From: Pyrinomonadaceae bacterium
Lineage (GTDB): Bacteria; Acidobacteriota; Blastocatellia; Pyrinomonadales; Pyrinomonadaceae
DNA: 7,738 nt
Direction of reading: 5' to 3'
NCBI GenBank assembly: GCA_014379795.1
Contig: JACMLC010000470.1
Coordinates: 1-7,738 of the forward strand
Shown here: in pieces, positions 1 through 6,110 of the stretch
How positions within the stretch are numbered: position 1 is the stretch's first letter
How the letters are laid out: each line of letters opens with the position of its first letter
Notes under the pieces: model-generated
Database searches by the model: none
What the model was told of the DNA's origin: nothing
The model's input: only the letters and a program-made list of their open reading frames with translations
Position numbers and translations under genes: made by a program

Positions 1-2
1 TC

Positions 3-101
3 ATCGGCGCGGGCGCAGTCGTTACCCGAAACGTCCCCGCAGGCGCAACCGTCGCGGGCAATCCGGCAAGAATAATAAAGGAAGTGATGAGTGATAAGTG
101 A
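3..101 (+). CDS. Hexapeptide-repeat acyltransferase, C-terminal fragment
   Basis: Only the last 32 codons and the TGA stop are inside the window; the start lies to the left. The fragment reads IGAGAVVTRNVPAGATVAG followed by NPARII, the classic last coil and tail of left-handed beta-helix acyltransferases (the NeuD/PglD/WbpD/WlbB type). These transfer an acetyl or other acyl group from acyl-CoA to an amino or hydroxyl group of a sugar. A downstream sugar aminotransferase and a Gfo/Idh oxidoreductase suggest that it N-acylates the amino sugar they produce; this is inference. The final residues (VMSDK) and the stop codon are encoded by GTGATRA heptamer repeats, so the native C-terminus was probably replaced or extended by the repeat. 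Which acyltransferase subfamily it belongs to cannot be decided from this tail. Confidence 0.8.
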   Translation: MGAGAVVTRNVPAGATVAGNPARIIKEVMSDK

Positions 102-169
102 TGAGTGATAAGAGCAAAGCGATACAGCATTACTCTTATCTCATTACTTATCACTCATCACTTATCACT
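84..169. repeat. Palindrome of GTGATRA heptamers
   Basis: Four tandem heptamers GTGATGA, GTGATAA, GTGATGA, GTGATAA fill 84-111. Their complement recurs as TCATTAC, TTATCAC, TCATCAC, TTATCAC at 141-168. Positions 90-112 and 147-169 form a perfect 23-bp inverted repeat around a 34-nt loop. A secondary pairing is possible between 107-114 and 133-140. The element overlaps the end of the acyltransferase gene and stops five bases before the aminotransferase ATG. Tandem heptamers of this kind recall the short tandemly repeated repetitive (STRR) sequences described in cyanobacteria. A transcript through it should fold into a strong hairpin, but there is no U-tract, so it does not look like a standard terminator. 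Confidence 0.85.
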
Positions 170-174
170 GTCTT

Positions 175-1290
175 ATGATTCCTTTCGTTGACTTAAAAGC
201 GCAGTATCAATCAATCAGGGAAGAAGTGAATGCTGCGATTCAGCGCGTGCTGGATAACACTTCTTTCATCCTTGGGCGCGAGGTCGAAGCCTTCGAAGCG
301 GCATTTGCAGAATATGTCGGCGCAAAATTTTGTGTCGGCATTAGCAACGGGACGGCTGCGATTCAGTTGGCCGTGACCGCTTGCGGCCTCACGGCGGGCG
401 ATGAAGTTATCGTGCCCGCTAATACTTTTTTCGCCACCGCCGAAGCCGTCTCGACCGCCGGAGCCGCGCCGGTCTTCGTGGATGCAGACCCGATCTCTTA
501 CAACATAGATGTCGGCAAGATCGAAGCAGCCATCACTGAGCGCACGCGCGCCATCATGCCCGTGCATCTTTACGGGCAGGCGGCAGACCTAGACCCCATC
601 TTTGAGATTGCCGCGCTCCATAACTTAATCGTGATTGAAGACGCAGCACAGGCGCACGGAAGTTTATATAAAGGAAGGCGCGTTGGCGCGCGAGGGCTTG
701 CCGGATGCTTCAGTTTTTATCCGGGCAAAAATTTGGGGGCGTATGGCGAGGGCGGCGCGGTGGTCACGAATGATGCGGAGGTAGCGCGCCGCTTGCGGCT
801 GCTGCGCGATCACGGTTCAGAGCGCAAGTACCATCACGAAATCATCGCCTACAACTTTCGCCTTGAAGGCTTACAAGGGGCTGTGCTGGGCGTCAAGCTC
901 AAACATCTCGACCGCTGGAACGCTTTGCGCCGCGAGCATGCCGCGCTCTATAACGAGCTCTTAGAGGACAGCAATCTTATCCTGCCGCGCGAGATGGATT
1001 ACGCGCGTCATGTTTATCATCTCTATGTCGTGCGGACGGGCGAGCGCGACGCCTTGCAAAAATCTCTGAACGAAGCGGGCGTACAGACCGGCATACATTA
1101 TCCGATTCCCATTCACCTGCAACCGGCCTACGCTTTTCTGGGACACAAGGCCGGAGATTTCCCGGAAGCCGAACGTCAGGCGCGTCGCGTGCTATCGCTG
1201 CCGATGTTCCCGGAATTGACGGATGAACAGATTGAAAATGTAGCAGAAGTCATACGACGAGTGAGTCACGTTTCGCTAGCCGTGCAATGA
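175..1290 (+). CDS. DegT/DnrJ/EryC1/StrS-family sugar aminotransferase
   Basis: This is a complete 371-residue PLP enzyme, the usual family length. It is predicted to transfer an amino group, normally from glutamate, to a keto sugar nucleotide in the cytoplasm. Visible landmarks are the MIPFVDLKAQY start typical of the family, SNGTAA (57-62) for the cofactor phosphate, IEDAAQAHG (154-162) with Asp156 facing the PLP ring nitrogen, and FSFYPGKNLGAYGEGG (179-194) with Lys185 as the Schiff-base lysine. A C-terminal GIHYPIPIHLQPAY block follows. ATG 175 is the only usable start: the frame opens at 112 with no earlier ATG, GTG or TTG. No Shine-Dalgarno is visible, because a repeat palindrome ends five bases upstream. 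The acyltransferase before it and the oxidoreductase after it point to a WbpE/WlbC/FdtB-like role making a 3-amino sugar for surface polysaccharide. The exact substrate cannot be told from sequence. Confidence 0.95.
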   Translation: MIPFVDLKAQYQSIREEVNAAIQRVLDNTSFILGREVEAFEAAFAEYVGAKFCVGISNGTAAIQLAVTACGLTAGDEVIVPANTFFATAEAVSTAGAAPVFVDADPISYNIDVGKIEAAITERTRAIMPVHLYGQAADLDPIFEIAALHNLIVIEDAAQAHGSLYKGRRVGARGLAGCFSFYPGKNLGAYGEGGAVVTNDAEVARRLRLLRDHGSERKYHHEIIAYNFRLEGLQGAVLGVKLKHLDRWNALRREHAALYNELLEDSNLILPREMDYARHVYHLYVVRTGERDALQKSLNEAGVQTGIHYPIPIHLQPAYAFLGHKAGDFPEAERQARRVLSLPMFPELTDEQIENVAEVIRRVSHVSLAVQ

Positions 1291-1343
1291 AACTTGAAAC
1301 GATAATATAAGCGCTGATGATAAAGCTTGAAGAGTATGGAACC

Positions 1344-1348
1344 GGAGG
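1344..1348 (+). promoter_or_regulatory. Shine-Dalgarno of hicB
   Basis: GGAGG lies six bases before the hicB ATG at 1355. It fixes that start and is the only strong ribosome-binding site in the window. The 64-nt gap after the aminotransferase stop is AT-rich and contains GATAAT (1301-1306) and TATAAG (1306-1311), either of which could be a -10 box for a private hicBA promoter. I see no convincing -35 at the right distance, so no promoter is called there. Confidence 0.7.
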
Positions 1349-1354
1349 TATCCC

Positions 1355-1570
1355 ATGCATAACGAGTTCACGTCTATTATTGAACAGGATGGCGAGTGGT
1401 ACATAGCTTATTGCCCGGAGATTCCCGGCGCTAACGGGCAAGGGTTGACTATTGAGGAGTGCCGGGAAAATCTTGCTGAGGCCATCGCCCTGATTCTCGA
1501 AGACCGTCGAGAAGATGCGCTACGGGGACTTCCAGCCGATGCGATGAAAGATATGGTTGTGGTGGAATGA
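1355..1570 (+). CDS. hicB: HicB-family antitoxin (short form)
   Basis: A 71-residue protein with the HicB partial RNase H-like fold. An N-terminal strand (FTSIIEQDGEWYIAYCPEIPG) is followed by the family turn GQGLTIEE and the helix CRENLAEAIALILEDRRED. In HicBA modules this protein binds and neutralises the HicA mRNA interferase. Its stop overlaps the start of the toxin gene as ATGA, so the two are translationally coupled, with the antitoxin first. That is the reverse of the classical E. coli hicA-hicB order but common in single-domain HicB pairs. It ends right after the helix and a short MVVVE strand and lacks the C-terminal helix-turn-helix or ribbon-helix-helix domain of longer HicB proteins. 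Autoregulation by direct DNA binding is therefore doubtful. It has the only good ribosome-binding site in the window, and base composition looks more AT-rich by eye than its neighbours. Confidence 0.9.
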   Translation: MHNEFTSIIEQDGEWYIAYCPEIPGANGQGLTIEECRENLAEAIALILEDRREDALRGLPADAMKDMVVVE

Positions 1571-1758
1571 AGCGCGAATCCCTGTTGCGCCATCTACGCA
1601 GGCATGGTTGTTATCTTAAGCGTGAAGGTCGGGCGCATTCTTTATGGTGCAATCCTAACACCGGCGCAGTGGAAGCTGTGCCGCGTCATACAGAAATCTC
1701 CAATCAACTTGCTAAAAAGATTTGTCGCAACCTTTCCGTTCCGGTAATCGGCGGCTGA
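1567..1758 (+). CDS. hicA: HicA-family toxin (mRNA interferase)
   Basis: A 63-residue basic protein with the double-stranded-RNA-binding-like fold of HicA toxins, which cleave mRNA and arrest growth when not bound by HicB. Visible marks are the N-terminal helix KRESLLRHLRRHGCYLKREG, the catalytic-type His at position 24 within GRAHSLWCNP, and the family block VPRHTEI (38-44) followed by NQLAKKICRNLSVP. The length is normal and no frameshift is seen, so it is probably functional. The start overlaps the hicB stop (ATGA). The pair sits between two nucleotide-sugar genes with which it has no evident functional link, so it is probably an inserted stability or stress module. It may cause polar effects on, or share transcripts with, the downstream oxidoreductase. 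Confidence 0.9.
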   Translation: MKRESLLRHLRRHGCYLKREGRAHSLWCNPNTGAVEAVPRHTEISNQLAKKICRNLSVPVIGG

Positions 1759-1770
1759 CTTATAAAATTG

Positions 1771-2799
1771 ATGAAAGCAATAACCATCGGCGTCATCGGA
1801 TGCGGCTACTGGGGACCGAACCTCCTGCGTAACTTTGCGGAGAACGAGGGGGCGGAGCTGCGCTGGATGTGTGATGTGGACGAGCGGCGGCTGGCTTCTT
1901 TCGGGCGGCGTTATCCGGCGACACAGACGACTGTGGATTACCGCACGCTGCTCGTAGACCCGCAGCTTGACGCGGTCGTGATCGCGACGCCCGTCGCCAC
2001 GCATTTCAAGTTTGCCAAAGATGCTCTCGAAGCAGGCAAGCATGTTTTTATCGAAAAACCTTTTACGGCGAGCGCGCGCGAGGCCGAAGAGTTGATCGAG
2101 CTGGCCGAGCGTCAGAAGCTGACGGTGATGGTGGATCACACCTTTATCTACACGGGGGCGGTGCGCAAGATTAAAGAAATTGTCGAGAGCGGAGAGCTTG
2201 GCGACCTGCTCTACTTTGATTCCGTGCGAATCAACCTCGGGCTTTTTCAGCGCGATATCAACGTCGTGTGGGATTTGGCTCCGCACGATCTTTCCATCAT
2301 GGATTTTATTATCGAGCGGCAGCCGGAAGCGGTCTCTGCCATCGGCAGTTGCCACATCGAGCGCGGCATCGAGAACATAGCTTATGTCATGCTGCGCTTT
2401 GCGGATGAGTTTATCGCGCACTTTCATTTTAACTGGCTCGCGCCGGTCAAGATTCGCCGGACACTGCTAGGCGGAAGCCGCAAGATGATCGTCTATGATG
2501 ACATCGAGCCGACCGAAAAAATTCGCATCTACGATAAGGGCGTGACCACCAACCGCAGCGAAGAGGCGTCTGATAGAGAAGCTGCGTATCGCACGCTGGT
2601 CAGCTATCGCACGGGTGATGTGTGGGTTCCGAAATTGGATTCGACAGAGGCTCTGCAATACGCCTGCGCCGAGTTTTTAAGCGCGATTAGAGAAGCGCGA
2701 AGACCTTTGACGGACGGGCAAGCGGGTCTGCGCGTCGTGCGGATTCTGGAAGCCGCGCAAAAGTCCATCAACGAGGGCGGGCGTCCCGTCAAGCTTTGA
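1771..2799 (+). CDS. Gfo/Idh/MocA-family sugar oxidoreductase
   Basis: A cytoplasmic NAD(P)-dependent oxidoreductase of 342 residues, normal for the family. The N-terminal Rossmann fold shows GVIGCGYWG (7-15) for the dinucleotide and CDVDERR at the end of strand 2. The conserved FIEKPF motif has Lys96 as the probable catalytic lysine, and WDLAPHD (167-173) carries His172, the usual active-site histidine. The C-terminal half is the alpha/beta substrate domain (about 125-342). A TTG at 1768 is in frame, but ATG 1771 begins the expected MKAITIGVIG strand and is preferred. No clear Shine-Dalgarno is present, and the start is 12 nt after the hicA stop. With the aminotransferase and acyltransferase upstream it resembles WbpB/WlbA, which oxidise C3 of a UDP-N-acetylhexosaminuronate before transamination. 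That assignment is inferred from context, and other sugar substrates fit equally. Confidence 0.93.
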   Translation: MKAITIGVIGCGYWGPNLLRNFAENEGAELRWMCDVDERRLASFGRRYPATQTTVDYRTLLVDPQLDAVVIATPVATHFKFAKDALEAGKHVFIEKPFTASAREAEELIELAERQKLTVMVDHTFIYTGAVRKIKEIVESGELGDLLYFDSVRINLGLFQRDINVVWDLAPHDLSIMDFIIERQPEAVSAIGSCHIERGIENIAYVMLRFADEFIAHFHFNWLAPVKIRRTLLGGSRKMIVYDDIEPTEKIRIYDKGVTTNRSEEASDREAAYRTLVSYRTGDVWVPKLDSTEALQYACAEFLSAIREARRPLTDGQAGLRVVRILEAAQKSINEGGRPVKL

Positions 2800-2802
2800 T
2801 AC

Positions 2803-2830
2803 TTGTCAGACATTGAATTGTTAGTACAAT
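2803..2830 (+). promoter_or_regulatory. Candidate sigma-70 promoter for the kinase block
   Basis: TTGTCA (2803-2808) and TACAAT (2825-2830) are separated by 16 bases. Each differs from the sigma-70 consensus at one position. The promoter would fire just after the oxidoreductase stop and give a leader of about 160 nt before the kinase ATG, containing a large palindrome. This placement separates the sugar genes from the kinase block. It is a pattern match only. Confidence 0.4.
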
Positions 2831-2854
2831 ACGCGTTGGGAATTTAAGCTGGCA

Positions 2855-2949
2855 GTTTCACGCAAAGGCGCAAAGGAAAAACAGAAGGCGCAAAGAGAGC
2901 TTCAATTATTTTGCGTCTTGTCTCTTTTCTTTGCGCCTTTGCGCGAAAC
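2855..2949. repeat. GCAAAG-type palindromic element, copy 1
   Basis: The outer arms 2855-2875 and 2929-2949 are complementary at 20 of 21 positions, built on the unit CGCAAAGGCGCAAAG. A weaker inner stem pairs the AAGGCGCAAAG region around 2885-2896 with TTTTGCGTCTT around 2909-2919. The element lies in the predicted leader of the kinase mRNA. A pyrimidine-rich, T-heavy tract follows (about 2952-2968). That could make it a leaky terminator or attenuator, but the tract is broken by C residues. A second element of the same kind lies just after the kinase gene. Repeats with this unit look like dispersed intergenic palindromes rather than gene-specific sites. Confidence 0.8.
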
Positions 2950-2999
2950 GTCTCTTTTCTTTTTTCTCCCTGACTAATTCGCTTTCTTAAATCTAGCTT

Positions 3000-4847
3000 A
3001 TGACGACACACAACGATCAAAACAGTGACACCGTCTTTGATGAAAAGCCGCGTGAGACAGACCCTTCACAGGCTTTGACAGAAGTGGCTGTGCCGTCCGA
3101 TGCGTCTGTGCAGCAGACGATAGCCTCAAGCGGACTGGGCGTCGGCGTGACGATTAACAATCGTTATGTGATCGAAAAAGAGCTGGGGCGCGGCGGCATC
3201 GGCGTCGTCTATCTGGCGCGCGACCAGCAGCTTTTGTCCAAGCGCGTCGTCGTCAAAGTCCTGTTGGAAGAATCGCAGCAGAACGAATGGGTGCGCCGCA
3301 AGTTTCAGCAGGAAATCGAAGCCCTCACGCGCGTCGAGCATCCGGGCATCGTCGGCGTTTTGGACGCAGGCGCGCTTCCGGACGGCAAGCCTTTTCTGGT
3401 GATGCAGTATGTCGAGGGCGCACCCTTGCGCGCGGCGATGCGCGTCGAAGGCATGGAGTTAGAGCGCACCGCGCACTTGATGCAGCAGATCGGGCGCGCT
3501 CTGTCCGCCGCGCACGACAAAGGCATCCTGCACCGGGATTTGAAGCCGGAAAATATCATGCTGCAACGCTTGAGCGACGGCGAAGAGCAGATAAAAGTCA
3601 TAGACTTCGGCATCGCTAAGATTAAAGACTCGCTGGTCGCGCCGGAGACTGTGACGGCTGCGACGGTCGGCACGATTCTCTACATGGCTCCAGAGCAGTT
3701 GAGCGCGAAGCCCGTCTCGATGGCGAGCGACGTGTACGCGCTCGGCATCATCGCACACGAAATGTTGACGGGGCGCAGGCCGTTCAATCCCGATTCGTCT
3801 TTTCAGCTTTTAGAGATGCAGCGGACGGGCGTCCGCGTCCGCCCTATGGACTTGCGCCCGTCTCTCTCTGAAGAAGCAGAGCGCGTGATATTCAAGGCGC
3901 TGGCCTTTAATCCGAAAGATCGTTATCAACGCGCCAAAGATTTTGGAGACGATCTGGCAAAAGCTCTGACGGCGGATGCGGGCGTGATTGACTCGCCCGT
4001 TTCGGGAAGACTTTCAGACCCGACTTTGCCGACCATGCCCGCTGGCTCCGGCGTCGGGACAAATCCTTTAGCTTCGGAACGGACTTTCCCCGCAGGGGCT
4101 TCGCGCGAGACTGCCTCGCAGGCTTATTCACCTCAACCGGGAAGCGCGCCGCCCCCGCCGCCAAAGCGCGGCATGAACCCGCTCTTGCTTGCGGCTGTCG
4201 GACTCGTGCTGCTCGGTCTTATCGGTTTCGGGGCGTGGTACGCCTTTAAGCCCAACTCTGCATCACAGCAAAATCCCGGCGGGGCGGCAGTCACAACGCC
4301 GGAGCGGGAATTAAGCTTTTCGTTGACGGTGCGCAAGATGCGCGACGGCAAGCCCTTTCAAGAGCCGTTTGAAACATCCGGCCAAGAGATTTTTGAAAAC
4401 GGCTGGCAGTTCTGGATGAACGTCATGCCCACGCAGGCGGGCTATCTTTACGTCATCAACGAAGGCCCACAGCCGCGAAACGGGTTGCCCAGTTATAACG
4501 TCCTGTACCCGCTCGACGGAGGCTCTGCGCAGGTCGCCGCGAATCAGAAAGTGGAAAGCCCGCCGCGCCAGAGCAGAGGCTATTTTTTCGACGATGAAGC
4601 GGGCACGGAAAAGATGTGGATGATCTGGGCGGTCAAGCCCGTGCCGGAATTGGAGAACGTCAAAGGCGTCGCCAACCCGCAAGACAAAGGCATGGTCACC
4701 AATCCCGAACACGTCAGAGCCTTGCAGGGTTTTTTCACCAAGCAACGAGCGGCGTCAAACGCGCAGGCTGAGAAGGACAAGAAACGAACCATCATCAGAG
4801 CCAAAGGCGACGTGTTAGTTAATTTAGTTGAGTTGGAACATCACTAA
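3000..4847 (+). CDS. Transmembrane Ser/Thr protein kinase with extracytoplasmic DUF4384-like domain
   Basis: This 615-residue membrane receptor kinase starts with about 55 polar, Ser/Thr-rich residues. The catalytic domain (about 56-322) has every key motif: glycine loop GRGGIG (63-68), ATP-anchoring Lys86, HRDLKPEN (178-185) with catalytic Asp180, IDFG with Asp202 for Mg2+, a Thr-rich activation loop (218-225), and YMAPEQ (228-233). It is an RD-type kinase and should be active. A Pro/Ser-rich linker (about 325-391) leads to one membrane segment (about 394-416) with KR on its cytoplasmic side. The C-terminal domain (about 437-550; GQEIFENGWQFWMNV, GYLYVINEG, MIWAVKP) resembles DUF4384 and replaces the PASTA or WD40 sensor modules of other such kinases. 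The tail after 550 is charged. No Shine-Dalgarno precedes the ATG. The next gene encodes a secreted protein with a related domain, suggesting a shared ligand or direct interaction. Confidence 0.93.
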   Translation: MTTHNDQNSDTVFDEKPRETDPSQALTEVAVPSDASVQQTIASSGLGVGVTINNRYVIEKELGRGGIGVVYLARDQQLLSKRVVVKVLLEESQQNEWVRRKFQQEIEALTRVEHPGIVGVLDAGALPDGKPFLVMQYVEGAPLRAAMRVEGMELERTAHLMQQIGRALSAAHDKGILHRDLKPENIMLQRLSDGEEQIKVIDFGIAKIKDSLVAPETVTAATVGTILYMAPEQLSAKPVSMASDVYALGIIAHEMLTGRRPFNPDSSFQLLEMQRTGVRVRPMDLRPSLSEEAERVIFKALAFNPKDRYQRAKDFGDDLAKALTADAGVIDSPVSGRLSDPTLPTMPAGSGVGTNPLASERTFPAGASRETASQAYSPQPGSAPPPPPKRGMNPLLLAAVGLVLLGLIGFGAWYAFKPNSASQQNPGGAAVTTPERELSFSLTVRKMRDGKPFQEPFETSGQEIFENGWQFWMNVMPTQAGYLYVINEGPQPRNGLPSYNVLYPLDGGSAQVAANQKVESPPRQSRGYFFDDEAGTEKMWMIWAVKPVPELENVKGVANPQDKGMVTNPEHVRALQGFFTKQRAASNAQAEKDKKRTIIRAKGDVLVNLVELEHH

Positions 4848-4848
4848 T

Positions 4849-4974
4849 GCAAATCAAGAGCAGAGAAACTTTGCGCTCTTTGCGTCTTTCTCTTTGCGCT
4901 CTTTGCGGTTAAATGATTTTTTAACGCAAAGACCACAAAGTAGTAAGACGCAAAGAGCGCAAATCAAGAGCAGA
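4849..4974. repeat. GCAAAG-type palindromic element, copy 2, flanked by 16-nt direct repeats
   Basis: The sequence GCAAATCAAGAGCAGA occurs exactly at 4849-4864 and 4959-4974. Between and partly within these lies a palindrome. The outer arms 4870-4888 and 4945-4963 are perfectly complementary over 19 bp. Inner arms CTTTGCGGTTAAA (4901-4913) and TTTAACGCAAAG (about 4920-4931) pair with one bulge around a short AT-rich loop. The left direct repeat begins one base after the kinase stop codon. The right one ends 17 bases before the ATG of the secreted-protein gene. The element therefore fills almost the whole 144-nt gap and leaves no room for an obvious promoter. Confidence 0.85.
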
Positions 4975-4991
4975 ATCAAAACAATCACGGG

Positions 4992-6110
4992 ATGAATAAA
5001 GCAAGAACGAGAGAAATCATGTTTAAAAATTCAAGGGCCATCAAAAAAATATTGCTGCCGTTATGTGCGCTCGTGATCAGCGCGTTTTATGTGGATGCAG
5101 CAGCGGCGCAAAATCCGATTAAGCCGCCGACCGCGAAGCCGACTACTGCGGCGCCTCCTCCCCCTCCTCCGGCTGCGCCTCCTGCGCGCGCGCAAGCGGG
5201 TGAGCAGGAAGATGAATCGAGACAGATTTTTTTCGATTACGCGGAATCGAGACCCAAGAAATCTGCTGCGAGCGCGAAGCCGAAAAAATCGCGCCGCTAC
5301 GTGCGCCGGACTCCCAAAGCGGCTGTCGGTGTCGGCGCAGGTGTCAGCAAGGATGCTAAACCAAACGATGCGAAAGTCCCTGTGCGGAAAGGTGAAGAAT
5401 TGGCGCAGGTCGGCGTCACCATCTGGCAACTGCGCCCGTCCGGCGCGTCGGATGACAAAGAGACGCGGATTCTCGATCAGGAAGAGACGGACGCGCGTGT
5501 CGAGCTGACGCCCGTTCGCATCGAAGCAGAGACTTTATTAAAAGTCAGGGATAAGGTGCGCCTCAGTATCGAATCGCCGCGCACGGGTTATCTCTATGTC
5601 ATTGACCGCGAATTGTACGCGGACGGCTCGATGAGCGCGCCGTATCTTATCTTTCCCACACAGCGCACGCGCGGCGGCGACAACGCCGTGCGCGCAGGCG
5701 TGCTCATAGACATCCCCGCGCAGGATGATAGCCCAAACTGTTTCACTTTGAAGCCGAGCCGGCCCGATCAGGTGGGCGAAGTCTTAACCGTCCTCGTCAC
5801 GACAGAGCCGCTCGACATCCCGCCCTTGCAGCGCAAGTACATGCGCCTTGACGAAGCGCAGGTGGCAGAGTGGGAGCGCATGTGGAAAACGGATGCCGAG
5901 CGTTTCGAGATGGAAGGCGGAGCAGGCCAGACATGGACTCAGGCAGAGAAAGCCGCCAGCGGAAATGAATCGAGAGTCTTGGATCAGGAAGACCCCGCGC
6001 CGCAAACCATCTATCGTGTGACGACAAAACCCGGCAACGCAGTGATGATTACAGTCCCTTTGCGATATGCAGCGAGCGCGGCATCGTCAAAAGATAGCGG
6101 CAAGCAATGA
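4992..6110 (+). CDS. Secreted DUF4384-like protein with Pro-rich and basic linker
   Basis: 372 residues. An N-terminal signal peptide (basic KNSRAIKK, hydrophobic ILLPLCALVISAFYV, probable cleavage near AAAAQ at 36-40) predicts export. ATG 5019 (Met10), preceded by ACGAGAG, is an equally good start and gives a tidier signal peptide. Next come a Pro/Ala-rich stretch (44-66) and a strongly basic segment (88-110, rich in Lys and Arg). The folded part (about 138-275) resembles the kinase's extracytoplasmic domain: VGVTIWQLRPS, then KVRDKVRLSIESPRTGYLYVID and LTVLVTTEPLD. This is DUF4384-like, although weaker than in the kinase. The C-terminus holds a charged helix (282-310) and a final strand region NAVMITVPLRY. 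RILDQE (159-164) and RVLDQE (328-333) form a small internal repeat. No enzymatic motif is seen. It follows the kinase gene and overlaps the next gene by ATGA. It may be a ligand, co-sensor or wall-binding partner of the kinase; this is inference. Confidence 0.88.
   Translation: MNKARTREIMFKNSRAIKKILLPLCALVISAFYVDAAAAQNPIKPPTAKPTTAAPPPPPPAAPPARAQAGEQEDESRQIFFDYAESRPKKSAASAKPKKSRRYVRRTPKAAVGVGAGVSKDAKPNDAKVPVRKGEELAQVGVTIWQLRPSGASDDKETRILDQEETDARVELTPVRIEAETLLKVRDKVRLSIESPRTGYLYVIDRELYADGSMSAPYLIFPTQRTRGGDNAVRAGVLIDIPAQDDSPNCFTLKPSRPDQVGEVLTVLVTTEPLDIPPLQRKYMRLDEAQVAEWERMWKTDAERFEMEGGAGQTWTQAEKAASGNESRVLDQEDPAPQTIYRVTTKPGNAVMITVPLRYAASAASSKDSGKQ

Noticed and set aside
84..169. Possible CRISPR-like or tRNA-like structure
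   Set aside because: The units are 7 nt, contiguous without spacers, and mirrored on the other arm. There is no cloverleaf or anticodon arm. It is a heptamer palindrome.
1768..1770. TTG as start of the oxidoreductase
   Set aside because: The adjacent ATG at 1771 gives the expected MKAITIGVIG beginning. TTG would add a single residue without a better ribosome-binding site.
1642..2427. 261-codon open frame on the minus strand opposite hicA and the oxidoreductase
   Set aside because: The plus strand encodes clear HicA and Gfo/Idh motifs across the same bases. The minus product is rich in Arg/His with no recognisable domain, as expected of a shadow frame in GC-rich coding DNA.
3287..3673. Open frames in other frames inside the kinase domain on both strands
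   Set aside because: They overlap the catalytic core of an obviously real kinase and have no initiation signals or domains of their own.
3975..4847. PASTA or WD40 sensor domain in the kinase C-terminus
   Set aside because: No PASTA-type repeats and no SPDGK/WD motifs are present after the membrane segment. The GYLYVI-containing region fits DUF4384 better.
5089..5508. Arg/Leu-rich 139-codon frame within the secreted-protein gene
   Set aside because: Out-of-frame reading of the Pro-rich and basic linker. The real frame has a signal peptide and a recognisable domain.
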